Origin: Mesorhizobium sp.
GTDB lineage: Bacteria > Pseudomonadota > Alphaproteobacteria > Rhizobiales > Rhizobiaceae
NCBI GenBank assembly: GCA_030698645.1
Contig: JAUYMV010000048.1
Coordinates: forward strand, 1 to 18,553
DNA: 18,553 bases
Direction of reading: 5' to 3'
Shown: in pieces, positions 1 to 5,917 of the stretch
Numbering within the stretch: position 1 is the stretch's first letter
Layout of the letters: every line of letters starts with the position of its first letter
The notes under the pieces: generated by a model
What the model was told of the DNA's origin: nothing
Databases searched by the model: none
What the model saw: the letters and a program-made list of their open reading frames with translations, nothing else
Translations under genes and position numbers: made by a program

Positions 1-1005
1 GCCGAGCCGCCCCGCCGCTTCGTCGAAGCGCCGCCGTGGCAGCGCGAAGAGCTGGTCGGGCGAGGGCAGCGCGCGCGCCGCGGCCCGCAGCGTCTGCCGC
101 TTGCGGTCCATGCCGCGCGACATGCAGCCCGCCAGCCGAGCGCCGAGGCTGGCGAGCGCAGCCGAAAGCTCCGCGCGCACCGGCACCGCCATCTCGGCCG
201 CCCCCGTCGGGGTCGGCGCCCGCACGTCGGCCGCGTAGTCGATCAGCGTCCAGTCGGTCTCGTGGCCGACGGCCGAGATGACCGGGATGTCGGACGCCGC
301 GACGGCCCGCACCACGATCTCGTCGTTGAACCCCCAGAGATCCTCCAGGCTGCCGCCGCCGCGCGCGACGATGATGACGTCGGGCCGCGCAATCGGCCCG
401 CCCGGCTCGAACGCGTTGAAGCCGGCGACCGCGGCGGCCACTTCCGCGCCCGCCGTTTCGCCCTGCACGCGCACCGGCCAGACGACGATGTGCAGCGGAA
501 AGCGGTCGGCGATGCGGTGGATGATGTCGCGGATGACGGCGCCCGTCGGCGAGGTCACGACGCCGATGACGGCCGGCATGAACGGCAGCAGCTGCTTGCG
601 TCCGGCGTCGAACAGGCCCTCGGCGGCAAGCCTGCGCTTGCGCTCCTCGAGCAGCGCCATCAGCGCGCCGGCGCCCGCCGGCTCCATGCTTTCGATGACG
701 ATCTGGTATTTCGACGAGCCGGGATAGGTGGTGAGCTTGCCGGTGGCGATCACCTCCATGCCTTCCTCGGGGCGGAACTTCAGCTTGCCGAAGGTGCCCT
801 TCCAGATCACCGCCTCGATGCGCGCGCGGTCGTCCTTCAGCGAGAAATAGGCGTGGCCGGAGCTGTGCGGGCCGCGATAACCCGAGATTTCGCCGCGCAC
901 GCGGACATTGCCGAAATTGTCCTCGACCGTGCGCTTCAGCGCGTTCGAGATCTCGCTGACCGAATATTCGTGCGCATTGGTGGGAGAATCAGCCTGGTCG
1001 CTCAT
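1..1005 (-). CDS. xseA: Exodeoxyribonuclease VII large subunit, 5' part (3' end outside window)
   Basis: This is the N-terminal 335 codons of the large, catalytic subunit of exonuclease VII, a cytoplasmic nuclease that degrades single-stranded DNA with the small subunit XseB. Reading leftwards from the ATG at 1005, an OB-fold DNA-binding domain (about residues 8-110, with [21 protein letters not shown]) is followed by the catalytic domain, including [27 protein letters not shown] and [12 protein letters not shown], all hallmarks of the family. GGAAGG lies just upstream of the start. Family members are usually 400-550 residues, so the C-terminal helical region is missing only because the window ends. 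It is divergent from the SRPBCC gene at 1110, with a perfect inverted repeat between them. The assignment is firm. Confidence 0.95.
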   Translation of the reverse strand, partial: MSDQADSPTNAHEYSVSEISNALKRTVEDNFGNVRVRGEISGYRGPHSSGHAYFSLKDDRARIEAVIWKGTFGKLKFRPEEGMEVIATGKLTTYPGSSKYQIVIESMEPAGAGALMALLEERKRRLAAEGLFDAGRKQLLPFMPAVIGVVTSPTGAVIRDIIHRIADRFPLHIVVWPVRVQGETAGAEVAAAVAGFNAFEPGGPIARPDVIIVARGGGSLEDLWGFNDEIVVRAVAASDIPVISAVGHETDWTLIDYAADVRAPTPTGAAEMAVPVRAELSAALASLGARLAGCMSRGMDRKRQTLRAAARALPSPDQLFALPRRRFDEAAGRLG

Positions 1006-1034
1006 CGGCGAACCTTCCGGGCGGGGCTTGCTCC

Positions 1035-1067
1035 CGTCAAGCGCGGGCGCGCGTCTGGCGCTTGACG
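1035..1067. promoter_or_regulatory. Perfect 10-bp inverted repeat between divergent genes
   Basis: CGTCAAGCGC (1035-1044) and GCGCTTGACG (1058-1067) form a perfect dyad with a 13-nt spacer in the 104-bp gap between xseA and the SRPBCC gene. It could be an operator, a cruciform or an extragenic palindrome. Nothing in the sequence identifies a binding protein. Confidence 0.5.
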
Positions 1068-1109
1068 CTGGCGCTGGCGACGATATGAAAACGCAACGCC
1101 GGAGGTCCC

Positions 1110-1541
1110 ATGAGCGAAAAACCGAGCCTCACCTTGCGCCGCCGCATCAATGCGCCGCCGGTGCTGGTCTACCGCGCCTGGACGGATCCCGTCATGATGG
1201 TCCGCTGGTGGGGCCCGACGGGTGCCGAGACGCAGAGCGCGGAGGCCGATCCGCGGCCGGGCGGCCGCTACCACGTCGTGTTCTCGACGCCCGACGGCGA
1301 GAGCCACGACGTCAGCGGCACCTACCGCGACGCCGATCCGCATTCGCTCCTCGCCTTCACCTGGATGTGGCGCACTTTGCCGGACCGGACCTCCTTCGTA
1401 ACGCTGACCTTCGTCGACGATGGCAAGGGCGGCACCGACTTCACCCTGCTGCACGAGCAGTTCTACGACGAGGCCGCGCGCGACCGCCACCGCGGCGGCT
1501 GGACCGGCGCGATCGACAAGCTGGAGGCCATGTTCGCCTGA
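1110..1541 (+). CDS. SRPBCC (AHSA1/START-like) domain protein
   Basis: This 143-residue protein belongs to the activator of Hsp90 ATPase homologue 1-like (AHSA1) branch of the SRPBCC superfamily, single-domain helix-grip folds that enclose a hydrophobic ligand cavity. Visible features are the N-terminal strand [19 protein letters not shown], the WWGP signature near residues 31-34 that typifies the branch, a central β-sheet ([25 protein letters not shown]) and a C-terminal helix with [13 protein letters not shown]. The length is normal. The ATG at 1110 follows GGAGG at 1101-1105 with short 4-nt spacing. The ligand and role are unknown. Such genes often pair with an ArsR repressor, which is absent here. 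Confidence 0.88.
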   Translation: MSEKPSLTLRRRINAPPVLVYRAWTDPVMMVRWWGPTGAETQSAEADPRPGGRYHVVFSTPDGESHDVSGTYRDADPHSLLAFTWMWRTLPDRTSFVTLTFVDDGKGGTDFTLLHEQFYDEAARDRHRGGWTGAIDKLEAMFA

Positions 1542-1557
1542 CCATAACGAAGATTGC

Positions 1558-1598
1558 CCCGTTTGTGCCATTGGGATAAAACCGCTCGCGCAAACGGG
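1558..1598. promoter_or_regulatory. Inverted repeat just upstream of the ParDE pair, candidate operator
   Basis: CCCGTTTGTGC (1558-1568) and GCGCAAACGGG (1588-1598) pair over 11 bp with one T/G mismatch, separated by 19 nt. The right arm ends 11 bp before the parD ATG. ParD-type antitoxins usually repress their own operon by binding such repeats, so an operator is the likeliest reading. There is no T-run, so termination of the gene before it is less likely. Confidence 0.45.
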
Positions 1599-1609
1599 AA
1601 ACAGGCAGG

Positions 1610-1855
1610 ATGAACGTTTCGATTGGCGAGCGTTGGGAATCCTTCGTCGCGGGCGTGGTCAAGGCGGGACGCTACGGTTCCGCGAGCGAGGTCGTGCGCG
1701 AGGGTTTGCGCCTCGTCGAGGAACGCGAGGCTAAACTCCAGTCGCTTCGCCACATGATCGAGACCTCGATTGCCGAGGGCGGCGAGCATTCGGACGAGGA
1801 TCTCGATCTCGCGCTCGCGGCACAGGCCGAGGGGCTTGTTCGAAAGGGATTCTGA
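1610..1855 (+). CDS. parD: ParD-like ribbon-helix-helix antitoxin
   Basis: This 81-residue protein is the antitoxin of a type II toxin-antitoxin pair. The N-terminal strand MNVSIGERW and helices containing GRYGSASEVVREGLRLVEERE (residues about 20-41) match the ParD/CopG ribbon-helix-helix DNA-binding domain. The acidic C-terminal tail (HSDEDLDLAL and after) is the part expected to wrap around the toxin. The start has AGGCAGG directly upstream, a close but usable ribosome binding site. The toxin gene begins 1 nt after the stop, which implies translational coupling. Base usage is less G/C-biased at third positions than in neighbouring housekeeping genes, in keeping with horizontal acquisition. 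Confidence 0.9.
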   Translation: MNVSIGERWESFVAGVVKAGRYGSASEVVREGLRLVEEREAKLQSLRHMIETSIAEGGEHSDEDLDLALAAQAEGLVRKGF

Positions 1856-1856
1856 C

Positions 1857-2171
1857 GTGCGTCGTCTCGTCTATCTTTCGTCGGCGAGACGAGACCTTCA
1901 ATCGATCCTCGACTACATCTCACGCGAAACACGGAGTGCCGAGATTGCGCTCGGTGTGGTCGGACGCATCCGGGAGAAATGCCGGAGCTTGGCGACTTTG
2001 CCGGGCACCCTTGGGCGTCCGCGCCCAGAGCTGCGCGAGGATGTGCGCAGCGTCGTGTGCGGATCGCATGTCATCGTCTTTCGCTACCGCAATGACTTGC
2101 TCGAAATCATCAACATATTCGAAGGTCACCGGGATATCGTCGCGCACTACCATCCGGACGAAGGCAGCTGA
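1857..2171 (+). CDS. parE: ParE/RelE-superfamily toxin, GTG start
   Basis: This 104-residue protein is the toxin of the pair. ParE members poison DNA gyrase while RelE members cut mRNA, and both share this fold. The N-terminal strand and helix RRLVYLSSARRDLQSILDYI, the arginine-rich centre (RIREKCRSLATLPGTLGRPRPEL) and the β-strands VRSVVCGSHVIVFRY and LLEIINIFEGHRD fit the ParE branch, whose members typically end with such a strand and a short tail. A GTG start at 1857 is chosen because it lies 1 nt past the parD stop and gives the normal family length. An upstream ATG in frame at 1770 would overlap most of parD. The gene ends 6 bp from the convergent LysR gene. Confidence 0.88.
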   Translation: MRRLVYLSSARRDLQSILDYISRETRSAEIALGVVGRIREKCRSLATLPGTLGRPRPELREDVRSVVCGSHVIVFRYRNDLLEIINIFEGHRDIVAHYHPDEGS

Positions 2172-2177
2172 TCTCCC

Positions 2178-3137
2178 TCACCAGCCCGGCAACAGCTGAC
2201 CGGCGCGCAGCCGCTTGCCGCGGGCCGCGGCGGCGCCGGCGAATTCGAAGCTGCCGTCGTCGTCATTGGCGGGCACCGTGATGTTGTCGAGGCTTTCGGC
2301 GATATGGCGGGCGAGCGCGTCGACGATCTCGCGCGGTCCCGAATGGCCGCGCAGGATGCCGATGCGGCAGTCGGGCAGCGGCGCGAAGCCGTCGGCTTCG
2401 CCCAGCACCCGCATGCCGGGGCGCAGCGCGCATTCCGGCAGGATCGAGATGGCGAGGCCCGACATCACGGCGGCGATGATGACGGTCGCCGACCAGCTCG
2501 TGAACAGGATGCGGTAGTCGCGGCCCATCGCGTCGAGCCCCTCGGTCGCAGTGCGCCGCCACAGGCAGGTCGGCCGTCCGACGGCGAGCGGGATGACGTC
2601 TTCCTGGTGCACCGAATGGTTGGCCGAGGTCACCCACAACAGCGGCTCGCGGCGCACGATTTCCGACACGCTGCGCTCGTCGTCATGCGTGATCAGCGCG
2701 ATGTCGATATGGCCGCGGCGGATATGCTCGACGAGGTTGATCGTCGGCTCGCAGATCACCGACATCTCGACGCGCGGATTGGAACGCGCGAAGCGCCCCA
2801 TGATCTCGGGCAGGAAGCGGTCGGCATAGTCGTCCGGCGTGCCTATGCGGATATGGCCCTCCAGCCGTCCGTCGTCGAAGGCGGCGAGCGTCTCGCGGTT
2901 CAGCCGCAGCAGCCGCCTTGCATAGGACAGCAGGCGCTCGCCCTCCTCGGTCAGCCGGTTGGTGCGGCCGTCCTTCTCGAACAGCGGCTTGCCGATCCGC
3001 TCCTCGAGGCGCCGCATCTGCATCGAGACGGCGGATTGCGTACGGAAGATTTCCTCGGCCGCCTTGGTGAAGCTGCCGGTGTCGGAAATCGCGATGAAGG
3101 TCTGAAGCTGTTCGAGGTCGAGGGGCGCGGCTGCCAT
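2178..3137 (-). CDS. LysR-family transcriptional regulator, LsrB/VtlR-like
   Basis: This 319-residue regulator has an N-terminal winged helix-turn-helix (residues 7-66, with LEQLQTFIAISDTGSFTKAA and SAVSMQMRRLEERIGKPLF). An effector-binding domain follows from about 93 (HIRIGTPDDYADRFLPEIM). The sequence resembles what I recall of rhizobial LsrB and Brucella VtlR, regulators tied to oxidative stress and to activation of small DUF1127 genes, and a DUF1127 gene is divergent here. Four cysteines (129, 191, 236, 257) could allow redox sensing, as proposed for LsrB. The tail after about residue 290 is an extension rich in Ala, Gly and Arg. The family call is firm, while the LsrB/VtlR orthology is inference. 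Confidence 0.93.
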   Translation of the reverse strand: MAAAPLDLEQLQTFIAISDTGSFTKAAEEIFRTQSAVSMQMRRLEERIGKPLFEKDGRTNRLTEEGERLLSYARRLLRLNRETLAAFDDGRLEGHIRIGTPDDYADRFLPEIMGRFARSNPRVEMSVICEPTINLVEHIRRGHIDIALITHDDERSVSEIVRREPLLWVTSANHSVHQEDVIPLAVGRPTCLWRRTATEGLDAMGRDYRILFTSWSATVIIAAVMSGLAISILPECALRPGMRVLGEADGFAPLPDCRIGILRGHSGPREIVDALARHIAESLDNITVPANDDDGSFEFAGAAAARGKRLRAGQLLPGW

Positions 3138-3169
3138 GGCTCTGTTCCATCAGATGCGTTGATGTTTAG

Positions 3170-3195
3170 GATTAGAAACATTCGTTAGACTAATC
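3170..3195. promoter_or_regulatory. Dyad GATTAG-N14-CTAATC, candidate LysR operator
   Basis: GATTAG (3170-3175) and CTAATC (3190-3195) form a perfect interrupted palindrome 32 bp upstream of the LysR start and 125 bp upstream of the divergent DUF1127 start. Size and placement fit LysR-type binding sites, which regulate their own gene and a divergent target. The local A/T richness contrasts with the surrounding DNA. Confidence 0.6.
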
Positions 3196-3320
3196 AATGC
3201 TCGGATGGCAAAAACCCCACGTTCACAGCAAGCGCGCGACAACCGCGCCGGGAGCGACCGCGTCGGATGCGGCGCTGGCCCGTCTTTGCCTGCTGTGCGC
3301 GGCCCTGAAGGAGAACGACC

Positions 3321-3641
3321 ATGACCACGCTCGATCGCACCGCCTTCCCGATGACCGGCGCCGCACGCCCGGCATTCGCCGTGCGCATCGCCCGCAATTT
3401 GGTCGCCGCCTACAAGGCCTGGAAAAATCGCCGCGCCGTCTATCAGCTCGGCCTGCTGTCCGAGTGGGAACTCTCCGACATCGGCCTGACCCGCGCCGAC
3501 CTTCACGTCGCCTGGCGCCTGCCGCTCGGCGTCGATCCGACGGTCGAACTCGGCGCCATGGCCGAGGCGCGTTCCACGCGCGAACTGCGCGCCACCGCCG
3601 AGCGCGCCGCCGCGGAACGCGCGGCCCGCTCGGTCTGCTGA
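3321..3641 (+). CDS. DUF1127 domain protein
   Basis: This 106-residue protein carries a DUF1127 core at about residues 28-70 (AYKAWKNRRAVYQLGLLSEWEL, SDIGLTRADL), a short basic helical domain common in Rhizobiales and in some species linked to RNA turnover and nutrient or phosphate homeostasis. Classic members are about 45-70 residues, and this one adds an Ala/Arg/Glu-rich C-terminal helix (residues 78-104) of unknown role. AAGGAGA at 3308-3314 lies 6 nt before the ATG, a strong ribosome binding site. It is divergent from the LysR gene with a shared putative operator and is followed by a strong terminator, so it is probably expressed as a single-gene transcript. Confidence 0.87.
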   Translation: MTTLDRTAFPMTGAARPAFAVRIARNLVAAYKAWKNRRAVYQLGLLSEWELSDIGLTRADLHVAWRLPLGVDPTVELGAMAEARSTRELRATAERAAAERAARSVC

Positions 3642-3698
3642 TCGCCTCGCAGGCGCCCGCTCACACCGCCGGCCTCCCCGCTGGCCGCCTGCCATACT

Positions 3699-3731
3699 GC
3701 CCGGTCCCGCGAGGGGCCGGGCTTTTTCTTT
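3699..3731 (+). terminator. Rho-independent terminator of the DUF1127 gene
   Basis: GCCCGGTCCC (3699-3708), loop GCGA and GGGGCCGGGC (3713-3722) form a 10-bp stem with a single G-U pair, followed directly by TTTTTCTTT. The minus-strand reading lacks a T-run, so it does not serve the convergent DUF937 gene. Confidence 0.9.
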
Positions 3732-3761
3732 GACGACCGGTGGCGCCGGTGCGTGGAGCGC

Positions 3762-4667
3762 CTACCGCTGCCGGTCCATGCCCTTCTTGTACTGGTCGAA
3801 GATCGACTCCATGCTCTTCGTGTAGTCGTCGCGCTGCTTGGCGCCAGCGTCGAACATCTCGCCGAACAGGTCGTCGTAGGGGTTCTTCGGCCGCCCGCTG
3901 GGCGTCGTGCGCGGCTTGGCGCGGGGTTCCGGGGCCGGCTCCGGTTTTGCCTGGCCGCCACGCATCATCTCCTCGAAGATCTTGCCGAGCGGATTGTCAC
4001 CGAAGCCGCCGGGCGCCTGTTGCGGGCGCTGGGCCGGCTGCTGGCCGCCGCCGAACATGTCCTGCAGGATTTTTCCGAACGGATTGTTGAACGGGTCCAT
4101 CGGGTTTGGCTGCGGCTGCGGCGCCGGCTGCGGCTGGCCCATCATGCCGCCGCCCTGCTTCATCATCTGCTCGATGATCTGGCCGAGAATATTGCCGCCC
4201 GCGCCGAAGCCGCCGGCATCGGCCTGCGCCGCCTGGCCGGCCGTCTGCCCGGTCGACTGCTTGAACAGCCCGCCCATCATCATCGCCGCCATCGCCGGCA
4301 GCATCTGCTTGAGGATCTCCTGCTGGATCCCGGTCGCCTGCGCCGCCTGGGCGGCGACCGCGCGGGACAGCTCCTTGGAGCCGAACAGATGGCCGAGGAT
4401 TCCGTTGCCTTCCGCGACGCCCGCCGGCGAGAAGGCGCGGCTCGCGTCCTCGTAATATTGCGCGTGCTGGCCGCTCGCCATCGCCTGCAGGAACGAGCCG
4501 AGGCCGTAGGGGTCGGCCGTGTTGCGCTTCAGCCCCTGGCTGAACGCCGGCATCAGCGCCTCCATGGCCAGCTGCGCCTGCTGCTGCGACAAATTGTACT
4601 GCCGGGCCATCAGTTCGATGGCCTGCCCGTTCTGGGCGTTGGCCATCATGTCGTAGAGTGGAAGCAT
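3762..4667 (-). CDS. DUF937 domain protein with repetitive Gln/Pro/Gly-rich tail
   Basis: This is a 301-residue protein of unknown function. Residues 1-135 form an α-helical DUF937 domain (LPLYDMMANAQNG, MARQYNLSQQQAQLAMEALM, GNGILGHLFGSKELS, ILKQMLPAMAAMMMGGLF). Residues 150-275 are low-complexity and carry four spaced copies of a short amphipathic motif: GNILGQIIEQMM (158-169), NPFGKILQDMFGGG (195-208), NPLGKIFEEMMRGG (225-238) and NPYDDLFGEMFDAG (262-275), joined by Pro/Gln linkers. The C-terminus is charged and helical. No signal peptide or convincing membrane segment is seen. GAGGAGAG upstream of the ATG supports the start. It stands alone, convergent with the DUF1127 gene. Confidence 0.88.
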   Translation of the reverse strand: MLPLYDMMANAQNGQAIELMARQYNLSQQQAQLAMEALMPAFSQGLKRNTADPYGLGSFLQAMASGQHAQYYEDASRAFSPAGVAEGNGILGHLFGSKELSRAVAAQAAQATGIQQEILKQMLPAMAAMMMGGLFKQSTGQTAGQAAQADAGGFGAGGNILGQIIEQMMKQGGGMMGQPQPAPQPQPNPMDPFNNPFGKILQDMFGGGQQPAQRPQQAPGGFGDNPLGKIFEEMMRGGQAKPEPAPEPRAKPRTTPSGRPKNPYDDLFGEMFDAGAKQRDDYTKSMESIFDQYKKGMDRQR

Positions 4668-5299
4668 GACGCTCTCCTCGTTGTCATTGTCGGTGGCAGG
4701 CTAAAGGCTTTCGCGGCAACAATGAAGGGGCGCAAGGCGCCGCGCCCGGGCCGCGTAGGGGGAGCGGCGGCTCCGTGAAGCGGATTGCCTGGCAAGGCTA
4801 TGGCCGGTCTTGCTTTCGTCCGCATCCGCGCATGCTCCGCACCTGCCGCGCCCTGCCGGGCCGGGAGATGTCGTTTCGAGGGATGACGGGCGGCGCGAGC
4901 TCGCTCATCAAACGCAATTTCACTGCGACCTCGCGGCCGCCCGTCGGCGTCTTGTCGTGCACGTCCGTTCCGCTTCACACCCCGATCTGCCGGGGCAACC
5001 AGCGCTCGTCCAGCGCGCACGGGTCGTAGTGCCCGCGGGGGAACCTTCGGACGTCACGTCCCGGGCCACGGGGTTCGTCTCCCCGCCGCCGGAGGCGCCA
5101 GCCTCTCCCCGATTTCGGACGACTCCGGAAGCGTCCCCGCCGGGAAAGGCTGGGCGGGAGTATAGGTCGGAAAGGAGGGAAGGTGGATAAACCGGAGAGT
5201 GGGGAGTGGCGAATGGTGAGTGGGGACAAGGGGTTAGGGGTAGAGAAATTTTTTCGCGGTGGATTTCTGTCCACGGGGTCGAGGCCATTGCATGGACGG
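4668..5299. other. Gene-less 630-bp stretch with inverted repeats
   Basis: No frame here shows a recognisable domain, a good ribosome binding site and consistent codon use together. All six frames are open for long runs simply because of G+C content. Features seen are a hairpin CCCCG-ATCTGC-CGGGG (4980-4995), a near-perfect palindrome GGACGT-C-ACGTCC (5049-5061), a stem GAGGC-GCCA-GCCTC (5092-5105), a minus-strand TATACT that could be a -10 box (rc of 5160-5165), and the G-rich repeat at 5194-5240. The part nearest 4667 must hold the promoter of the DUF937 gene. Similar ORF translations have, from memory, been annotated as hypothetical proteins in other Rhizobiales, which would fit a dispersed repeat or structured RNA. 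That is unverified. Confidence 0.5.
5194..5228 (+). repeat. Degenerate 7-bp tandem repeat GGNGANT
   Basis: Five consecutive heptads are visible: GGAGAGT, GGGGAGT, GGCGAAT, GGTGAGT and the diverged GGGGACA. Further G-tracts follow to 5240. It is a simple intergenic microsatellite or minisatellite downstream of the RelE-like toxin gene. Confidence 0.75.
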
Positions 5300-5554
5300 T
5301 CAGCGCAGCTTGCGGTCATATTCGGCGTGGCTGCCGATCCAGAACCAGATGACATCGTCACCGTCACGAACGGCGAGCGCGCGATAGTGCAGACCGATAC
5401 GGACAGACCAGTAGCGCCCGGCAGATCTGAAATGCAGGGAAGGATGAAAGCTGTCGGCGCGAAGCAGGTCGAAATTGCGATCCGCGAGAGCGCGTACATC
5501 CTGAGGCAAGCGACGATAGGACTGCCAGAATTCCGGCAGGGCGAAGTGATTCAC
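5300..5554 (-). CDS. RelE/HigB-like toxin of a type II toxin-antitoxin pair
   Basis: This 84-residue basic protein fits the RelE/ParE toxin superfamily. It has an N-terminal helical hairpin (FWQSYRRLPQDVRALADRNFDLLRAD), a central turn with HPSLHFRSAGRYWSVRIGLHYRALA (basic β-strands) and a closing strand VIWFWIGSHAEYDRKL, where the H-x-x-Y near the C-terminus is typical of mRNA-cleaving members. The likely activity is ribosome-dependent mRNA cleavage, inferred from the family. Its ATG overlaps the antitoxin stop by 4 nt (ATGA), so the two are translationally coupled. The order is antitoxin first, the reverse of HigBA operons. Confidence 0.85.
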   Translation of the reverse strand: MNHFALPEFWQSYRRLPQDVRALADRNFDLLRADSFHPSLHFRSAGRYWSVRIGLHYRALAVRDGDDVIWFWIGSHAEYDRKLR

Positions 5555-5751
5555 AGAGGCCGGGTCCGGCCTGCGCGATGCGCGGCAAGCGCGGCGTCGC
5601 CCAGGGCATCGAGCCGCCCTGCGCGCGAATCCGCCTCGAAATCGGCATCCCAGATCGCAGCGTCATACTCCGCGAACCATGCGCGGAAGCGAGCCAACTC
5701 GTCCGGTGCAAGCGACGCGATGTCCTGTTCGATCTTTTCGAGCTTGGTCAT
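5551..5751 (-). CDS. Small acidic antitoxin partner of the RelE-like toxin
   Basis: This 66-residue protein lies immediately upstream of the toxin gene. It starts MTKLEKIEQDIASLAPDELA and continues with a Trp/Phe-rich acidic stretch (RFRAWFAEYDAAIWDADFEAD) and a conserved-looking end (GRLDALGDAALAAHRAGRTRPL). I recognise it as the usual companion of this toxin type rather than by a named domain. No helix-turn-helix, ribbon-helix-helix or AbrB signature is visible, so DNA binding is not obvious. The start at 5751 is preferred over the in-frame ATG at 5928, which would overlap gshA and add an unrelated 59-residue leader. An inverted repeat lies directly upstream. Confidence 0.78.
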   Translation of the reverse strand: MTKLEKIEQDIASLAPDELARFRAWFAEYDAAIWDADFEADSRAGRLDALGDAALAAHRAGRTRPL

Positions 5752-5755
5752 GAAA

Positions 5756-5784
5756 GTGCTCCGGCCATATGTTCCGGATAGCAC
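5756..5784. promoter_or_regulatory. Interrupted palindrome upstream of the antitoxin, candidate operator
   Basis: GTGCTCCGG (5756-5764) and CCGGATAGCAC (5774-5784) pair as GTGCT/AGCAC plus CCGG/CCGG with a 2-nt offset. The element starts 5 bp from the antitoxin ATG, the expected place for autoregulation of a toxin-antitoxin operon. It is imperfect and could be chance in such GC-rich DNA. Confidence 0.35.
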
Positions 5785-5917
5785 ATCGGAGCCGGTCGAT
5801 AAATCCGGATGGCGCGACGTCGGATCGACAGCGCGCTGCTCCGTCCTGTCGCCGATCTTCCCCTCAAGGCGGATCGGCAAGCTTCGGAGGCCCGTCACGG
5901 GGAGAAGGGACGCCTCC

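Noticed and set aside
3753..4778. Plus-strand open frame of 341 codons
   Set aside because: It is antisense to the DUF937 gene. The minus-strand frame has a ribosome binding site and domain-like sequence.
5182..5190. DnaA-box-like sequence (TTATCCACC on the minus strand)
   Set aside because: It is a single copy with one mismatch and no AT-rich unwinding region or cluster of boxes, so it is not an origin.
5259..5274. Hairpin GTGGA-TTTCTG-TCCAC as terminator of the RelE-like toxin gene
   Set aside because: On the minus strand the stem is followed by CGCG and an A-run, not a T-run.
4775..5288. Several overlapping open frames on both strands taken as small genes
   Set aside because: None has a good ribosome binding site or recognisable domain. 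The region is better described as non-coding with palindromes.
5851..5878. Hairpin GCCGATC/GATCGGC as terminator of gshA
   Set aside because: The arms are perfect but the loop is 14 nt and no T-run follows on the minus strand. Kept only as a remark under gshA.
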